This document shows positions 54,486 to 62,931 of a stretch of DNA of 64,000 nt, one piece after another. The DNA comes from Gammaproteobacteria bacterium (lineage in GTDB: Bacteria; Pseudomonadota; Gammaproteobacteria; Pseudomonadales; Pseudohongiellaceae): positions 1 to 64,000 of the forward strand of contig SHZK01000004.1 in NCBI GenBank assembly GCA_009692305.1, read 5' to 3'. The stretch's first letter is position 1. Every line of letters begins with the position of its first letter. The position numbers and the translations under genes are program-made. The notes beneath the pieces are model-generated. The model was given only the letters and a program-made list of their open reading frames with translations, was not told the origin of the DNA and made no database searches.

Positions 54486-55706
54486 TTACAGTCCGAGCAA
54501 TTCCCGGGCTTTCGCATGATCCCAGTCGCCAATATGTATCTGCGAAGTACCATCTGGCGTACGCGTTGTACTCCAGGCCAATTGCACTCCGTCAGGAGAA
54601 AACACTGGCAGGATATCGGTTCCATCCGTATTCGTCACTCGTACCGGAGCCTTTCTGCCAGCGGAATCGATCATGAACAACTCAAAATTGGCATGACCCA
54701 GTAAATTGCTGGAATAAATAATGTAGTCGCCACTAGGGTGAAAGTATGGACCCCAATCCACCATGCCATCCGCGGTTAGCTGGCGCTGGTTACTGCCATC
54801 CACATTCATGGTCCAGATTTCGGCGCTATTGCCATCCGGGTTGAAGCGTCGCCATACCACTTGAGTATTATCTGGACTGAAAAACGGCCCACCATCATAT
54901 CCGGGTGACTGCGTGAGCTGACGCACATTGCTGCCATCAGCATTCATTATATACAGGTCCATGAAGTAGGAGCTGTCATCGGCAAACAGTGCTTGCTCTG
55001 CCAGACTGAGTGGTCGCTGATACGCTTCGCGATTGGAAGCAAACAAAATCTGGCTACCATCGGCGGAATATGATCCTTCTGCGTCATAACCGATAGTATT
55101 GGTTAAATTTACCAGATCGGAGCCGTCGGTATTGGCCTGATAGATTTCATAGTGCAGGTCATAGTCCCATCCATAAGGGCGTTCGATCCCACTCTCGCGT
55201 ATGGCAATTTCTTCCGCTTGCTTGCTGAGTGCATCAGGATCGTCATGGGTTGAGGAAAACATCAGACGCTCGAGTGTCGGATGAATCCAGGAGCAAGTTG
55301 TCAGGCCTGTGCCAGGTGACACCCTTTGCGTGGCGCCAGAAGCAAGGTCCATCAGGAATATCTGATAGAACGGATTGTTACTGTCAGGCTCTTCACTTTG
55401 ATAGATAAAGCGCTTGCCGTCAGCGCCGAAATACCCCTCACCAGAACGCAGACTATCGGTGACAAGGCGGCGGGTATTGCTTAGCAACTGGTTCTCAAAA
55501 ACGCTGTCGGCATGGGGATTAGCGACCGGGGGTGCGGCGGCCATGGTGGCAGCTGCAGCACCATCTGCACCGGCATACGCGACTGTGTCATAGGCTTGTT
55601 CCGCCGCTATTTCAGCTACTGGAGCAGTTGCGATATCGGTTGCGGGTTCGCAGGCTGCGAGTAACAAAATGCTTGCGGCAAAATTTAGCTTGATTGATGT
55701 TTTCAT
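54486..55706 (-). CDS. TolB/PD40 beta-propeller lipoprotein
   Basis: 406 residues. Lipobox LLLAAC (Cys19) is followed by a low-complexity Ala/Thr/Pro spacer (about 20-65). At least six PD40 blades follow, for example FGADGKRFIYQSEEP, YSADGSQILFASNREA, FSPDNTQVVWRRFNPDG, FHPSGDYIIYSSN and FSPDGVQLAWSTTR, each with the TolB-like D-G-x-x-hydrophobic-x-(F/Y/W) signature. Conserved N-A-D-G-S-N-x-R-Q-L-T linkers follow the usual family. Likely an outer-membrane-anchored binding scaffold. It is 57 bases upstream of the double peptidase and may be its partner. Confidence 0.85.
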   Translation of the reverse strand: MKTSIKLNFAASILLLAACEPATDIATAPVAEIAAEQAYDTVAYAGADGAAAATMAAAPPVANPHADSVFENQLLSNTRRLVTDSLRSGEGYFGADGKRFIYQSEEPDSNNPFYQIFLMDLASGATQRVSPGTGLTTCSWIHPTLERLMFSSTHDDPDALSKQAEEIAIRESGIERPYGWDYDLHYEIYQANTDGSDLVNLTNTIGYDAEGSYSADGSQILFASNREAYQRPLSLAEQALFADDSSYFMDLYIMNADGSNVRQLTQSPGYDGGPFFSPDNTQVVWRRFNPDGNSAEIWTMNVDGSNQRQLTADGMVDWGPYFHPSGDYIIYSSNLLGHANFELFMIDSAGRKAPVRVTNTDGTDILPVFSPDGVQLAWSTTRTPDGTSQIHIGDWDHAKARELLGL

Positions 55707-55747
55707 GTTAATAGTGCACCGGCCCTGATGACTGCGGCGCGACGCGT

Positions 55748-56746
55748 TCAGTCGAATTGAAAATTCTGTTGTTGAGGAAACACTCCGAACAAGCCTCCGG
55801 TATGCACAAATACGACATTGCGGGCACCTGCCAGTGCACCGTTAGCACCTTTCCGAAGCTCGCTTACCATGCCATGAAAGGCTTTTCCTGTATAGACCGG
55901 GTCGAGAAATACTCCATCGGAGTTGGCCACATTTCTGATTGTCTCAAACACCTCTTTGCCGGCGACACCGTAACCAGGGCCTAGATAACCCTCGATAGTT
56001 TTTATCCTCAGACGGGACAAATCGAAGCTCTCTTTGTATCGTTGTTGCCAGAGCGTCACATCTTCAAGGATCTTCGCCGTAAAATACGCTGCATCATCGC
56101 TTACGTTAAAGGCGAGCACCTGACTCTTTATCGCGAAAAGTTCCACACCAAGAGTGAGACCCCCTTGCGTACCACCAGAGCCGGTGGCAACTACAATGAA
56201 TTCTGGAGTCAGCTTGAGTCTTGCAAAATCTGCCTGCAATTCCTCCGTGGCGGCGATGTAACCCCATAGTCCTATTTCATCGCTGGCGCCAGTTGGAATA
56301 AACAATGCATTGCTGTTCTGCGTCCGATATTTCTCCTGCAATTCTCTGGCGAATTGGGGATGCGTTTTCCACTCCCGTTGCGGCAGATAGCTGATCTCTG
56401 CGCCCGCCAGATAATCCAGCAACAGATTGCCCTCAGGCACTGTCGGCCTTTCGCCGCGCAATATAAGGTGCACCTTGAGTCCGAGACGTGCTCCAAGAAT
56501 GGCCGTGGCGCGACAATGATTAGACTGCACACCGCCGCAAGTTATTAGCGTATTGCAACCCTGCTCCAATGCTTCGGCGATGCAAAATTCGAGTTTGCGC
56601 ACTTTATTGCCCGACACTTCCAAACCGGTAAGCTCGTCGTGCTTGATCCAGATATTCACATCCGAAAATGACTTCGAAAAATTTGTCAGTTTCGTGAGGG
56701 GTGTTGGCAGTTGCGCCAGTTGTAATCGTCGAGGCCAGTTCAACAT
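55748..56746 (-). CDS. PLP-dependent ACC deaminase/D-cysteine desulfhydrase-family enzyme
   Basis: 332 residues from Met 56746 (GGAAG upstream). The frame could start at 56809, but the family's N-terminus is the RLQLAQLPTPLTKL segment close to this Met. Fold type II PLP enzyme: the Schiff-base Lys is Lys48 in VSGNKVRKLEF, CGGVQSNHCRATA binds the carboxylate, ATGSGGTQGGLTLG binds the PLP phosphate, and FVHTGGLFGVF closes the domain. It breaks down D-cysteine or a related amino acid to 2-oxoacid, ammonia and sulfide. The exact substrate needs the residues around the second Tyr, which I cannot assign. Cytoplasmic. Confidence 0.87.
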   Translation of the reverse strand: MLNWPRRLQLAQLPTPLTKLTNFSKSFSDVNIWIKHDELTGLEVSGNKVRKLEFCIAEALEQGCNTLITCGGVQSNHCRATAILGARLGLKVHLILRGERPTVPEGNLLLDYLAGAEISYLPQREWKTHPQFARELQEKYRTQNSNALFIPTGASDEIGLWGYIAATEELQADFARLKLTPEFIVVATGSGGTQGGLTLGVELFAIKSQVLAFNVSDDAAYFTAKILEDVTLWQQRYKESFDLSRLRIKTIEGYLGPGYGVAGKEVFETIRNVANSDGVFLDPVYTGKAFHGMVSELRKGANGALAGARNVVFVHTGGLFGVFPQQQNFQFD

Positions 56747-56897
56747 AGATCTTCCAAATCCCGTATAAGAGGTGGCGAACCCCAGCGTAAAAATATCTTG
56801 TGATTCCATAACGCAAAAACGGAATTGGGCAAACCCGATTCCGTCTTGGTAAAGCGACTGACTTCAAATCACGGTCAGGGACTTGCGATCAAATCAA

Positions 56898-57317
56898 TTA
56901 TTGTTTCTTGCCCTTGGTTGCATCGTAAGTTTGCACGCCACCTTTCGCACCGGCTGGCTCGTCCTCTGCCAGTGGGCGGAAAGCTTCACTGTAGAGAAAC
57001 AGATTCGTCAGTACCGCACGCAGGTGAATCGATGCATTCAGATTGTCGACTATTTCCGACCCTATACGTTTCTGGGCAAGAATGAATCCGAGTGCGGCAC
57101 CGGCTTTACGACAATCGTCTGCGATCACTTGTTCGAATGCATCCTTACTCGAAGCAAAAGCAGAGGCGATGTTTTTCATCGCGTCTGCTATGCCCTGAAT
57201 TGTAGGTCTGGCATGGGGACCAGGTCCGGTTTCTTGCAGAGCCGGTCTACCCTGTGCGGCGTAGGCCAACAGGTACTCATAACCAGACTCGATGGTTTCT
57301 ATATCGTCTTCTATCAC
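56898..57317 (-). CDS. Small protein of unknown function at the end of the molybdoenzyme operon
   Basis: 139 residues, helical (IESGYEYLLAYAAQ; ADAMKNIASAFASS; NLNASIHLRAVLTNLFLYSEA), no signal peptide, ending in a flexible Lys/Gly tail. No family recognised. It starts 31 bases after the cytochrome b stop in the same direction. Its position argues for a cytoplasmic accessory role (assembly, cofactor insertion or stability) for the periplasmic molybdenum enzyme, but this rests on location alone. Confidence 0.6.
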   Translation of the reverse strand: MIEDDIETIESGYEYLLAYAAQGRPALQETGPGPHARPTIQGIADAMKNIASAFASSKDAFEQVIADDCRKAGAALGFILAQKRIGSEIVDNLNASIHLRAVLTNLFLYSEAFRPLAEDEPAGAKGGVQTYDATKGKKQ

Positions 57318-57348
57318 TGCGTACTTCCTGCTGGCTAATTAGATTATG

Positions 57349-58116
57349 TTAATCCGCTTCTTTGGGTGACCAACGACTCGGGTCGTGGTTTGCGGACATC
57401 TCATCTTCTGAAATCCAGCCGGTAAGCATAGAACGCGTGTAGAACATCTTCTCAGGTCGCAGCGCGAAATAGATATGCGTTGCGACAAGTGCAATCAGAG
57501 CCAGCGTTGCCAGACCGTGCAACAGGAACATAAGACCCAGCTGACTTTCCGCCATGCTGTTGGTGCGATCCCAGAATGGAGTATCGATCTGCATGAACAG
57601 TAATATACCAGTCACGACAACTGCCAGCACTACGATAGTTACTGCCCAATGCATACCTTTCTGTTCGAAAGAGTATTTGCCAGGCTTTGTTGCAGAATCA
57701 AACGGTTCGCCGAAATCGCGCGGCCCCAGGATCATCGATTTGAAGTCCTGCCAAAACAAAGAACGGATGATGTGGAAAATCACTACGAAGGTAAGCAACA
57801 AGCCTGCGATCCAATGCATATCAAGCCAAGCCCAACCCCAACCGAGAATCGGTGCTATGCCGGTGATAATCAGCGCGAAAATACTTGCGGCCATTACCCA
57901 ATGAAATAATCGATCTATGGATTCGTGACGTAAAACGCGTCTACCTTCAGCAGAAGGCATGTCCATTTTCTTGTTGGCCAATGCGGCCATGACAATTGCA
58001 TGGGCTGCAAGGAGGATCAGAACTGCAACGGCTACCACCCACAGTAAATCCCATGACACGCCGAGAATTACTTCCTCTCCCCAAACATCGCGTTTATAGC
58101 GGACAATTTCTCCCAC
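57349..58116 (-). CDS. Membrane cytochrome b subunit (formate-dehydrogenase-gamma/b561-like)
   Basis: 255 residues with five membrane segments. Candidate haem-ligand His residues lie in RHESIDRLFHWVMAASIF, LDMHWIAGLLLTFVVIFH and LLHGLATLALIALVATHIYF, the arrangement of two-haem cytochromes of the FdnI/HydC/b561 group. A long cytoplasmic or periplasmic loop carries GPRDFGEPFDSATKPGKYSF. It follows the FAD subunit gene, so it most likely takes electrons from the periplasmic molybdenum hydroxylase into the quinone pool. Electron flow is inferred. Confidence 0.85.
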   Translation of the reverse strand: MGEIVRYKRDVWGEEVILGVSWDLLWVVAVAVLILLAAHAIVMAALANKKMDMPSAEGRRVLRHESIDRLFHWVMAASIFALIITGIAPILGWGWAWLDMHWIAGLLLTFVVIFHIIRSLFWQDFKSMILGPRDFGEPFDSATKPGKYSFEQKGMHWAVTIVVLAVVVTGILLFMQIDTPFWDRTNSMAESQLGLMFLLHGLATLALIALVATHIYFALRPEKMFYTRSMLTGWISEDEMSANHDPSRWSPKEAD

Positions 58117-58211
58117 TCTACTAACCTCTCATTTTTGTATTATTTTTAGTTTCGCTCGTCCCATCAGGCCAGTCATCAAGCAACGACCGGCCCGGGCTTC
58201 GGCTCTTCGCT

Positions 58212-59213
58212 TTAGGCTTGACCCCGAACCGCACGCTTCACGAGATTTTCCATTAATGGCACTTTGAAATGGTTGTAGTTCAGTGGCCGCGCGCCCTCTG
58301 ATGCAATGGCAGCGACCTGATTGGCCAACTGTTCAGAGCGTTGTTGACCGCGCAGGGCATTTTCAACTGCTTCCAGTCGACGCGGCACACATTCAACAGC
58401 GCCACAGGCAATTCTGGCATCCTCAATAACGCCGCCAGACACTTTCATCACAGCCGCAACACTCACGAGTGCGAAATCCCATACATTGCGGTCCGCTACC
58501 TTTTCGAAATAAAACTCGGCATTGGCCCAGGTGTTAGGAATTCTGATAGCAGTGAGAATTTCACCCGCGTTCAGTACAGTCATGTTAACGATGTCACGGG
58601 CCGGTCCGACGAAGAAATCCTGTGCCGGAATCACACGCTGACCGCTTTCACTCTGCACCACCATGGTGGCTTCGAGAGCAACCAGTGCTGGCGCTGTATC
58701 AGAAGGACTCACCGCGACACAGCGACTGGCACCAAAGATTGCGTGTTCACGATTCAGGCCTTGTGGCGAATCGGCATAGCAGATGTTGCCACCGGCGCGA
58801 TAACAATCCAGACCGCGACGGTAGTACCAGCAGCGTGCATCCTGCACCAGGTTGCCGCCGAGGGTGCCGACATTGCGAATCTGCGGGCTGGCTACGTGAC
58901 CAGCGGCTTGTGCCAACAGGCCATAGCGGGATTGCACAAGCGGGTTATTGGCGATTTCAGTCAGCGTGGTTACAGCGCCGATCTCAATGCCATCCGCGAT
59001 TTCCTTGATACCTTTCCAGGCGTCGATCTGGGTAAGCTCGATCATGGCTGCAGGAGTCTTGTTGCGGTCTTTCAACCAGCCAAAAGTATCCTGCCCACCA
59101 CCGAGCAGCCAGCCATCTCTACCTAAAGTTCCGGCTAATGCCAGAGCGTTGGCTTCATCAGTTGGCTGATAAAGTTCGATATCGGGCATTACGTCATGTG
59201 AAGTGGCTACCAT
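58212..59213 (-). CDS. Molybdenum hydroxylase, FAD-binding subunit
   Basis: 333 residues. PCMH-type FAD domain: WLLGGGQDTFGWLKDR, then LTEIANNPLVQ, HVASPQIRNVGTLGGNLVQ (isoalloxazine/pyrophosphate contact) and the C-terminal CO-dehydrogenase-type subdomain. A Cys-bearing insert, DARCWYYRRGLDCYRAGG followed by NICYA, is like that of 4-hydroxybenzoyl-CoA reductase and YagS-type subunits, which may carry an extra 4Fe-4S cluster. It starts one base after the stop of the catalytic subunit. No Tat or Sec signal of its own, so it probably travels with the 2Fe-2S subunit. Confidence 0.9.
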   Translation of the reverse strand: MVATSHDVMPDIELYQPTDEANALALAGTLGRDGWLLGGGQDTFGWLKDRNKTPAAMIELTQIDAWKGIKEIADGIEIGAVTTLTEIANNPLVQSRYGLLAQAAGHVASPQIRNVGTLGGNLVQDARCWYYRRGLDCYRAGGNICYADSPQGLNREHAIFGASRCVAVSPSDTAPALVALEATMVVQSESGQRVIPAQDFFVGPARDIVNMTVLNAGEILTAIRIPNTWANAEFYFEKVADRNVWDFALVSVAAVMKVSGGVIEDARIACGAVECVPRRLEAVENALRGQQRSEQLANQVAAIASEGARPLNYNHFKVPLMENLVKRAVRGQA

Positions 59214-59214
59214 A

Positions 59215-61638
59215 TCAACCTCGGTAATTATTTTGAGCCAGAGGAACCGCGTCTGTGGTTATCCCGGCAAGGTGATTGAGAATCATGTCTACTGTAATTG
59301 GCGCGGCATTGAACACATGTCCGTCCAGCGCATCAGAAATTGCAGCGGTGAGGGCCGCAGATACGGCACCCATGGATGGCTCGCCGATACCGCGCGCGCC
59401 GACCGGATTTTCAGGATCAGGTAAATCTACCCAACCCGTTTGGATTTTCGCAGGTGTATCCAGAATAGTAGGCACCTTGCTCTGCCAGTAACCGGTGCTG
59501 GCAGGTAATCCGTTTTGCGGATCGTAGAGATGCTGTTCGAGGGCGGACAAACCAATACCCCAGACTGCACCACCCACCAACTGATTCTTCAAGCCTTGCG
59601 GATGCACGACCGTGCCGCATTCGCCGATCGTCACCAATTCGATGATGTCGAATTTGCCAGTTTCTGTATCCAGCTCAATTTCGATAAAAGTCGCGGTGAA
59701 TCCGGGCGGATTATTGTTGTGGCGTGGATCATGGAAGATGCCCATGAGCGCACTGCCAGCCAGACGTGACACTGACAGCTTGGTAAAATCGTTCAGATCT
59801 TCCGGCACTTCTGCTTCGCCGGTGAATTTGCCACCGAGTTGCAAACCACGCTGTCCAATTTCAGCAAACGTCATGCCGCTGGTAGTGTCGGCAGTCTTGA
59901 AGATACGCTCGTCACCTACGGAGTAGTCCGCCAGTGTACCACCGAGATCCATGGCTGCGATTTCTTTCATCTTCGCCAGCAGATCTTGCGCGGCACCCCA
60001 GTTAGTGCGGGTATTGGTAAATATGGAGTTACTGCCATCCTGCGGCGAAGTAAGCGGCAGATGGCGATCGGTACGGCCGCTGATTACGTCAACGCGCTCC
60101 CAAGGCATTTGCAATACTTCAGCTGCTGCCCGCGAGGTTGATGCATAGGAATAGGTACCCAGGTTGCCGACACCGTTGTGCACAGCGAGACGACCGTCTG
60201 GCATTAAACGCACAATACCATCCATGCCGCTACGACCTGCGTTGTGGTAACCCTCGCCGACACCGATGCCAGTGACCTTGCTGCCATTGCGCTGACGGGA
60301 ACGGGTAATGCGTTCTGGATAATTAAACATGGTCGCGCCCATATTCAGAGCTTCTGGCATGTAGGCACTGGTTAACGGTTGCCGCTGTGGTCCACCGACG
60401 TCGCCATTTTTTGGCATATTCAACATGCGGATCGCGAGGCGATCGAGGCCAAGTTCAGCGGCGGCCTTATCTAGGATTGGGGCAATGATTGGAGCGATCT
60501 GGTTCTGACCGGGACCACGCTGGGCGCCACGGTGAGCGGTATTACTGCCAATGGAGGTGCCACGGAAACGCATGGCCTCGGCCTGATAGAGGATGGAGAT
60601 ACAGTCAGCTGCAGAGAACGCATCACCACCACCGCCCTTGCCACCATTGTCTGAAAGAATCCACATATCCGCAGCAGCCATGACACCGTCTGCCTTGAAG
60701 CCACACTTGATCCAGCCCTGGAAACCCTGACGGGCGCCACCAATAGTGAATTCTTCCTCGCGGGTTACGCGCATCATTACCGGGCGGTTGATTTTCTGGG
60801 ATAGCTTGGCGGGAATAGCCATGCTGGGAATAGAACCAGCACGCGCTCTCTGCCCGAAGCCACCACCAGTTGCTTCATTAATAAACACGAGATCTTCAAT
60901 TGGCACGCCGACGATACCAGCCATGTCAGCCGCAAGCGCGGTCAGACTCTGGGAGGTGCCATGCAGGTACAGTTTGCCATTTTCCCAGTAGGCGAAAGCA
61001 CTACGTGGCTCCATAGAATGGTGCGGGTAACCAGCGGTAGCAAATGACCCTTCATATATATAGGCAGAGCTGGCAAAAGCTGCTTCCAGTTCGCCATAGG
61101 CAAATTGTTGCTGTGGTTCTGCCGTGGGCTCACTACCAGCGCGGAATGCAGCGACCTGGTCGGTGGTCCATTTCTCTGACTTGAAACCTTCACGAAATAC
61201 GAAAGTATTCCCGCCGGTATAAGCATCCGGGCCACCGGGCGCAAGACTGTCTACAGGATCCATTACGAATGGCAGCCGTTCAAATGTCACGATAATTGCT
61301 TCCAGCGCAGTTTCCGCAGTCTTTTCATCGACTGCAGCCAGCGCCAGAATTGGTTCTCCGACCAGAGTCGGTTCATTCGTGAGAATTTTCAGGCCAGTGC
61401 CATCGGGCTCACCGTCTGGATAGACATCATCTGCGGTTAAAATGCCGAACACACCTTCCATCGCCAGTGCCGCAGATGCATCTATGTTAACGACACGTGC
61501 GTGAGGGATCGGACTGGTAAGTAAGCGTGCGTAAACCATGCCATCGCGGGCATAGTCTTCAGAATATTTAATGCGTCCAGTGACCTTGCCGGGCACATCT
61601 TGTGGAACGAAATCTTTTCCAATATGCATGTACGCCAT
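59215..61638 (-). CDS. Molybdenum hydroxylase, molybdopterin-binding catalytic subunit (xanthine dehydrogenase family)
   Basis: 807 residues. N-terminal domain: GKDFVPQDVPGKVTGRIKYS, MVYARLLTSPIPHARV. Mo-site segments: EATGGGFGQRARAG, RGTSIGSNTAHRGAQRGPGQ (with a G-x-x-x-x-H/R-G-x-x-R-G-P-G motif), and the catalytic Glu in GARGIGEPSMGAV (about residue 750). The protein is compact compared with xanthine dehydrogenase but normal for aldehyde/isoquinoline-oxidase-like enzymes. It hydroxylates a heteroaromatic ring or oxidises an aldehyde with water as oxygen donor. It lies six bases downstream of the 2Fe-2S gene, and the FAD gene follows at one base. Substrate unknown. Confidence 0.92.
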   Translation of the reverse strand: MAYMHIGKDFVPQDVPGKVTGRIKYSEDYARDGMVYARLLTSPIPHARVVNIDASAALAMEGVFGILTADDVYPDGEPDGTGLKILTNEPTLVGEPILALAAVDEKTAETALEAIIVTFERLPFVMDPVDSLAPGGPDAYTGGNTFVFREGFKSEKWTTDQVAAFRAGSEPTAEPQQQFAYGELEAAFASSAYIYEGSFATAGYPHHSMEPRSAFAYWENGKLYLHGTSQSLTALAADMAGIVGVPIEDLVFINEATGGGFGQRARAGSIPSMAIPAKLSQKINRPVMMRVTREEEFTIGGARQGFQGWIKCGFKADGVMAAADMWILSDNGGKGGGGDAFSAADCISILYQAEAMRFRGTSIGSNTAHRGAQRGPGQNQIAPIIAPILDKAAAELGLDRLAIRMLNMPKNGDVGGPQRQPLTSAYMPEALNMGATMFNYPERITRSRQRNGSKVTGIGVGEGYHNAGRSGMDGIVRLMPDGRLAVHNGVGNLGTYSYASTSRAAAEVLQMPWERVDVISGRTDRHLPLTSPQDGSNSIFTNTRTNWGAAQDLLAKMKEIAAMDLGGTLADYSVGDERIFKTADTTSGMTFAEIGQRGLQLGGKFTGEAEVPEDLNDFTKLSVSRLAGSALMGIFHDPRHNNNPPGFTATFIEIELDTETGKFDIIELVTIGECGTVVHPQGLKNQLVGGAVWGIGLSALEQHLYDPQNGLPASTGYWQSKVPTILDTPAKIQTGWVDLPDPENPVGARGIGEPSMGAVSAALTAAISDALDGHVFNAAPITVDMILNHLAGITTDAVPLAQNNYRG

Positions 61639-61643
61639 GTTGA

Positions 61644-62228
61644 TTATCCTATTTGTGCAGCGCGCATGACGCCGTCAAGGTAAGAGTCGTATGAGCCGCA
61701 ACGACAAATATTGCCAGCGAGGCCTTGTCGTGCCTGTTCACGGGTTGGGTTAGGGTTGGCGCGGAGCAGACCAACCGCAGCCATAATCTGGCCAGGAGTA
61801 CAGTAGCCACACTGTGGAGACAACTGATCCACAAATGCCTGTTGTACCGGATGCAAATCCCCATTGGGTGATTCGAGGCCTTCTACTGTTTCGATGAGGC
61901 CGTTCTTCATGGAATGGGTCAGCACGGAGCAGGCATAAGTCGGCACACTATCCACCAGCACAGTACAGGCACCGCATTCACCGCGGTTGCAACCGAGTTT
62001 GGTGCCGGTAAGACCGAGCTTGTAGCGCAGCGTGGAGGCCAATGTTTCCTGAGGGGCAACGTCGACGCTGCGTACCTGGCCATTAACATTAATTTGAATC
62101 AAGCGCTCGACGGAGCCAGCTGGACGGTCGGCACCATTAGCGGCATACCAGATCGTCGTGGAGGTGGCCGCTGCGCCAGAGGCAATGACACCTTTGATAA
62201 AGCGTCTACGGGTTAGTTTTGAATTCAC
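61644..62228 (-). CDS. Molybdenum hydroxylase, Tat-exported 2Fe-2S subunit
   Basis: 194 residues, GTG start at 62228 (GGAGG upstream). The twin-arginine signal LTRRRFIKGVIASGAAATS is followed by the plant-type ferredoxin domain (Cys80, Cys85, Cys88, Cys100 in GCNRGECGACTVL and YACS) and the second 2Fe-2S domain (CGYCTPG with Cys140/143, NICRCGSY with Cys175/177). The Tat signal on the small subunit implies that the folded heterotrimer is carried to the periplasm as a unit. First gene of a five-gene operon ending at 56898. Confidence 0.93.
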   Translation of the reverse strand: MNSKLTRRRFIKGVIASGAAATSTTIWYAANGADRPAGSVERLIQINVNGQVRSVDVAPQETLASTLRYKLGLTGTKLGCNRGECGACTVLVDSVPTYACSVLTHSMKNGLIETVEGLESPNGDLHPVQQAFVDQLSPQCGYCTPGQIMAAVGLLRANPNPTREQARQGLAGNICRCGSYDSYLDGVMRAAQIG

Positions 62229-62931
62229 AGTTTGCTATCGCCTCCGTTCAAGGGAAAGGAACTCTTTTTTTTGAAATTCTGAATCTAAATGAGAATGGTT
62301 TACGTTTAGACTACTGATTAATTTTTTGCTGCATAGATAAGTTAGTTAGAGTAATTCACCTGCTGCTTTTTATCAAGCCGCCAAAATTGCTCGCAAGACC
62401 GCTATTTTTTATGGGTTCAGCTCAATCTGATACAGGTGAATTTGAGCCTGAAATAGCTCTGATTTCGCTTTGGATGTCTGCCTAGAATTGTCAATTACAG
62501 AGCAAAATCGGGGTTGCTTGCAGCACACTTTTCTGGCCCATTAAGAGACCTTAAAAATTCCATGTGCTTGCACAATTATTTGCAGAACAAGTGTCGCATC
62601 AGCTTCCTGCCGCTGCGCTGGCGAGGCAACTATTCAATTCCAGAATAACCCACGCCGGGGTACATTCAGCGAGCGTTGCTGATGCAATTTCCGGGTCAGT
62701 CGTATATGGCTGCAGGCGGCGCCAACCTTGACATATTCTGATGCGATGATATTGTGGTCGGCTGTCTCCGGCGCAGAAATTTCGACGCCGCATTAAGCGC
62801 GAGGGCAACTGATTGAATCGTCAAGCCCTGTCAAGACAAATTCAGCAGCACTCTGTATTCCACACCGTAAGGTCTAACCTCTGCGGAGGTTGCAGTAGCG
62901 GGAATTAAAAATAGAGTACGAGAATTTTTAT
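62229..62931. other. 703-base intergenic region between divergent operons
   Basis: An AT-rich stretch with no convincing gene; a short minus frame at 62599-62808 has no start signal or family match. It must hold the promoters of the molybdoenzyme operon (minus) and gltB (plus). A perfect 6-bp hairpin, AACCTC-TGCG-GAGGTT (62876-62891), lies 40 bases before the gltB start and may be part of its leader. I see no recognisable riboswitch or small RNA. Confidence 0.6.

Noticed and set aside
62599..62808. Short minus-strand frame between the molybdoenzyme operon and gltB
   Set aside because: No start signal, odd composition (clustered Arg and Cys), no family resemblance.
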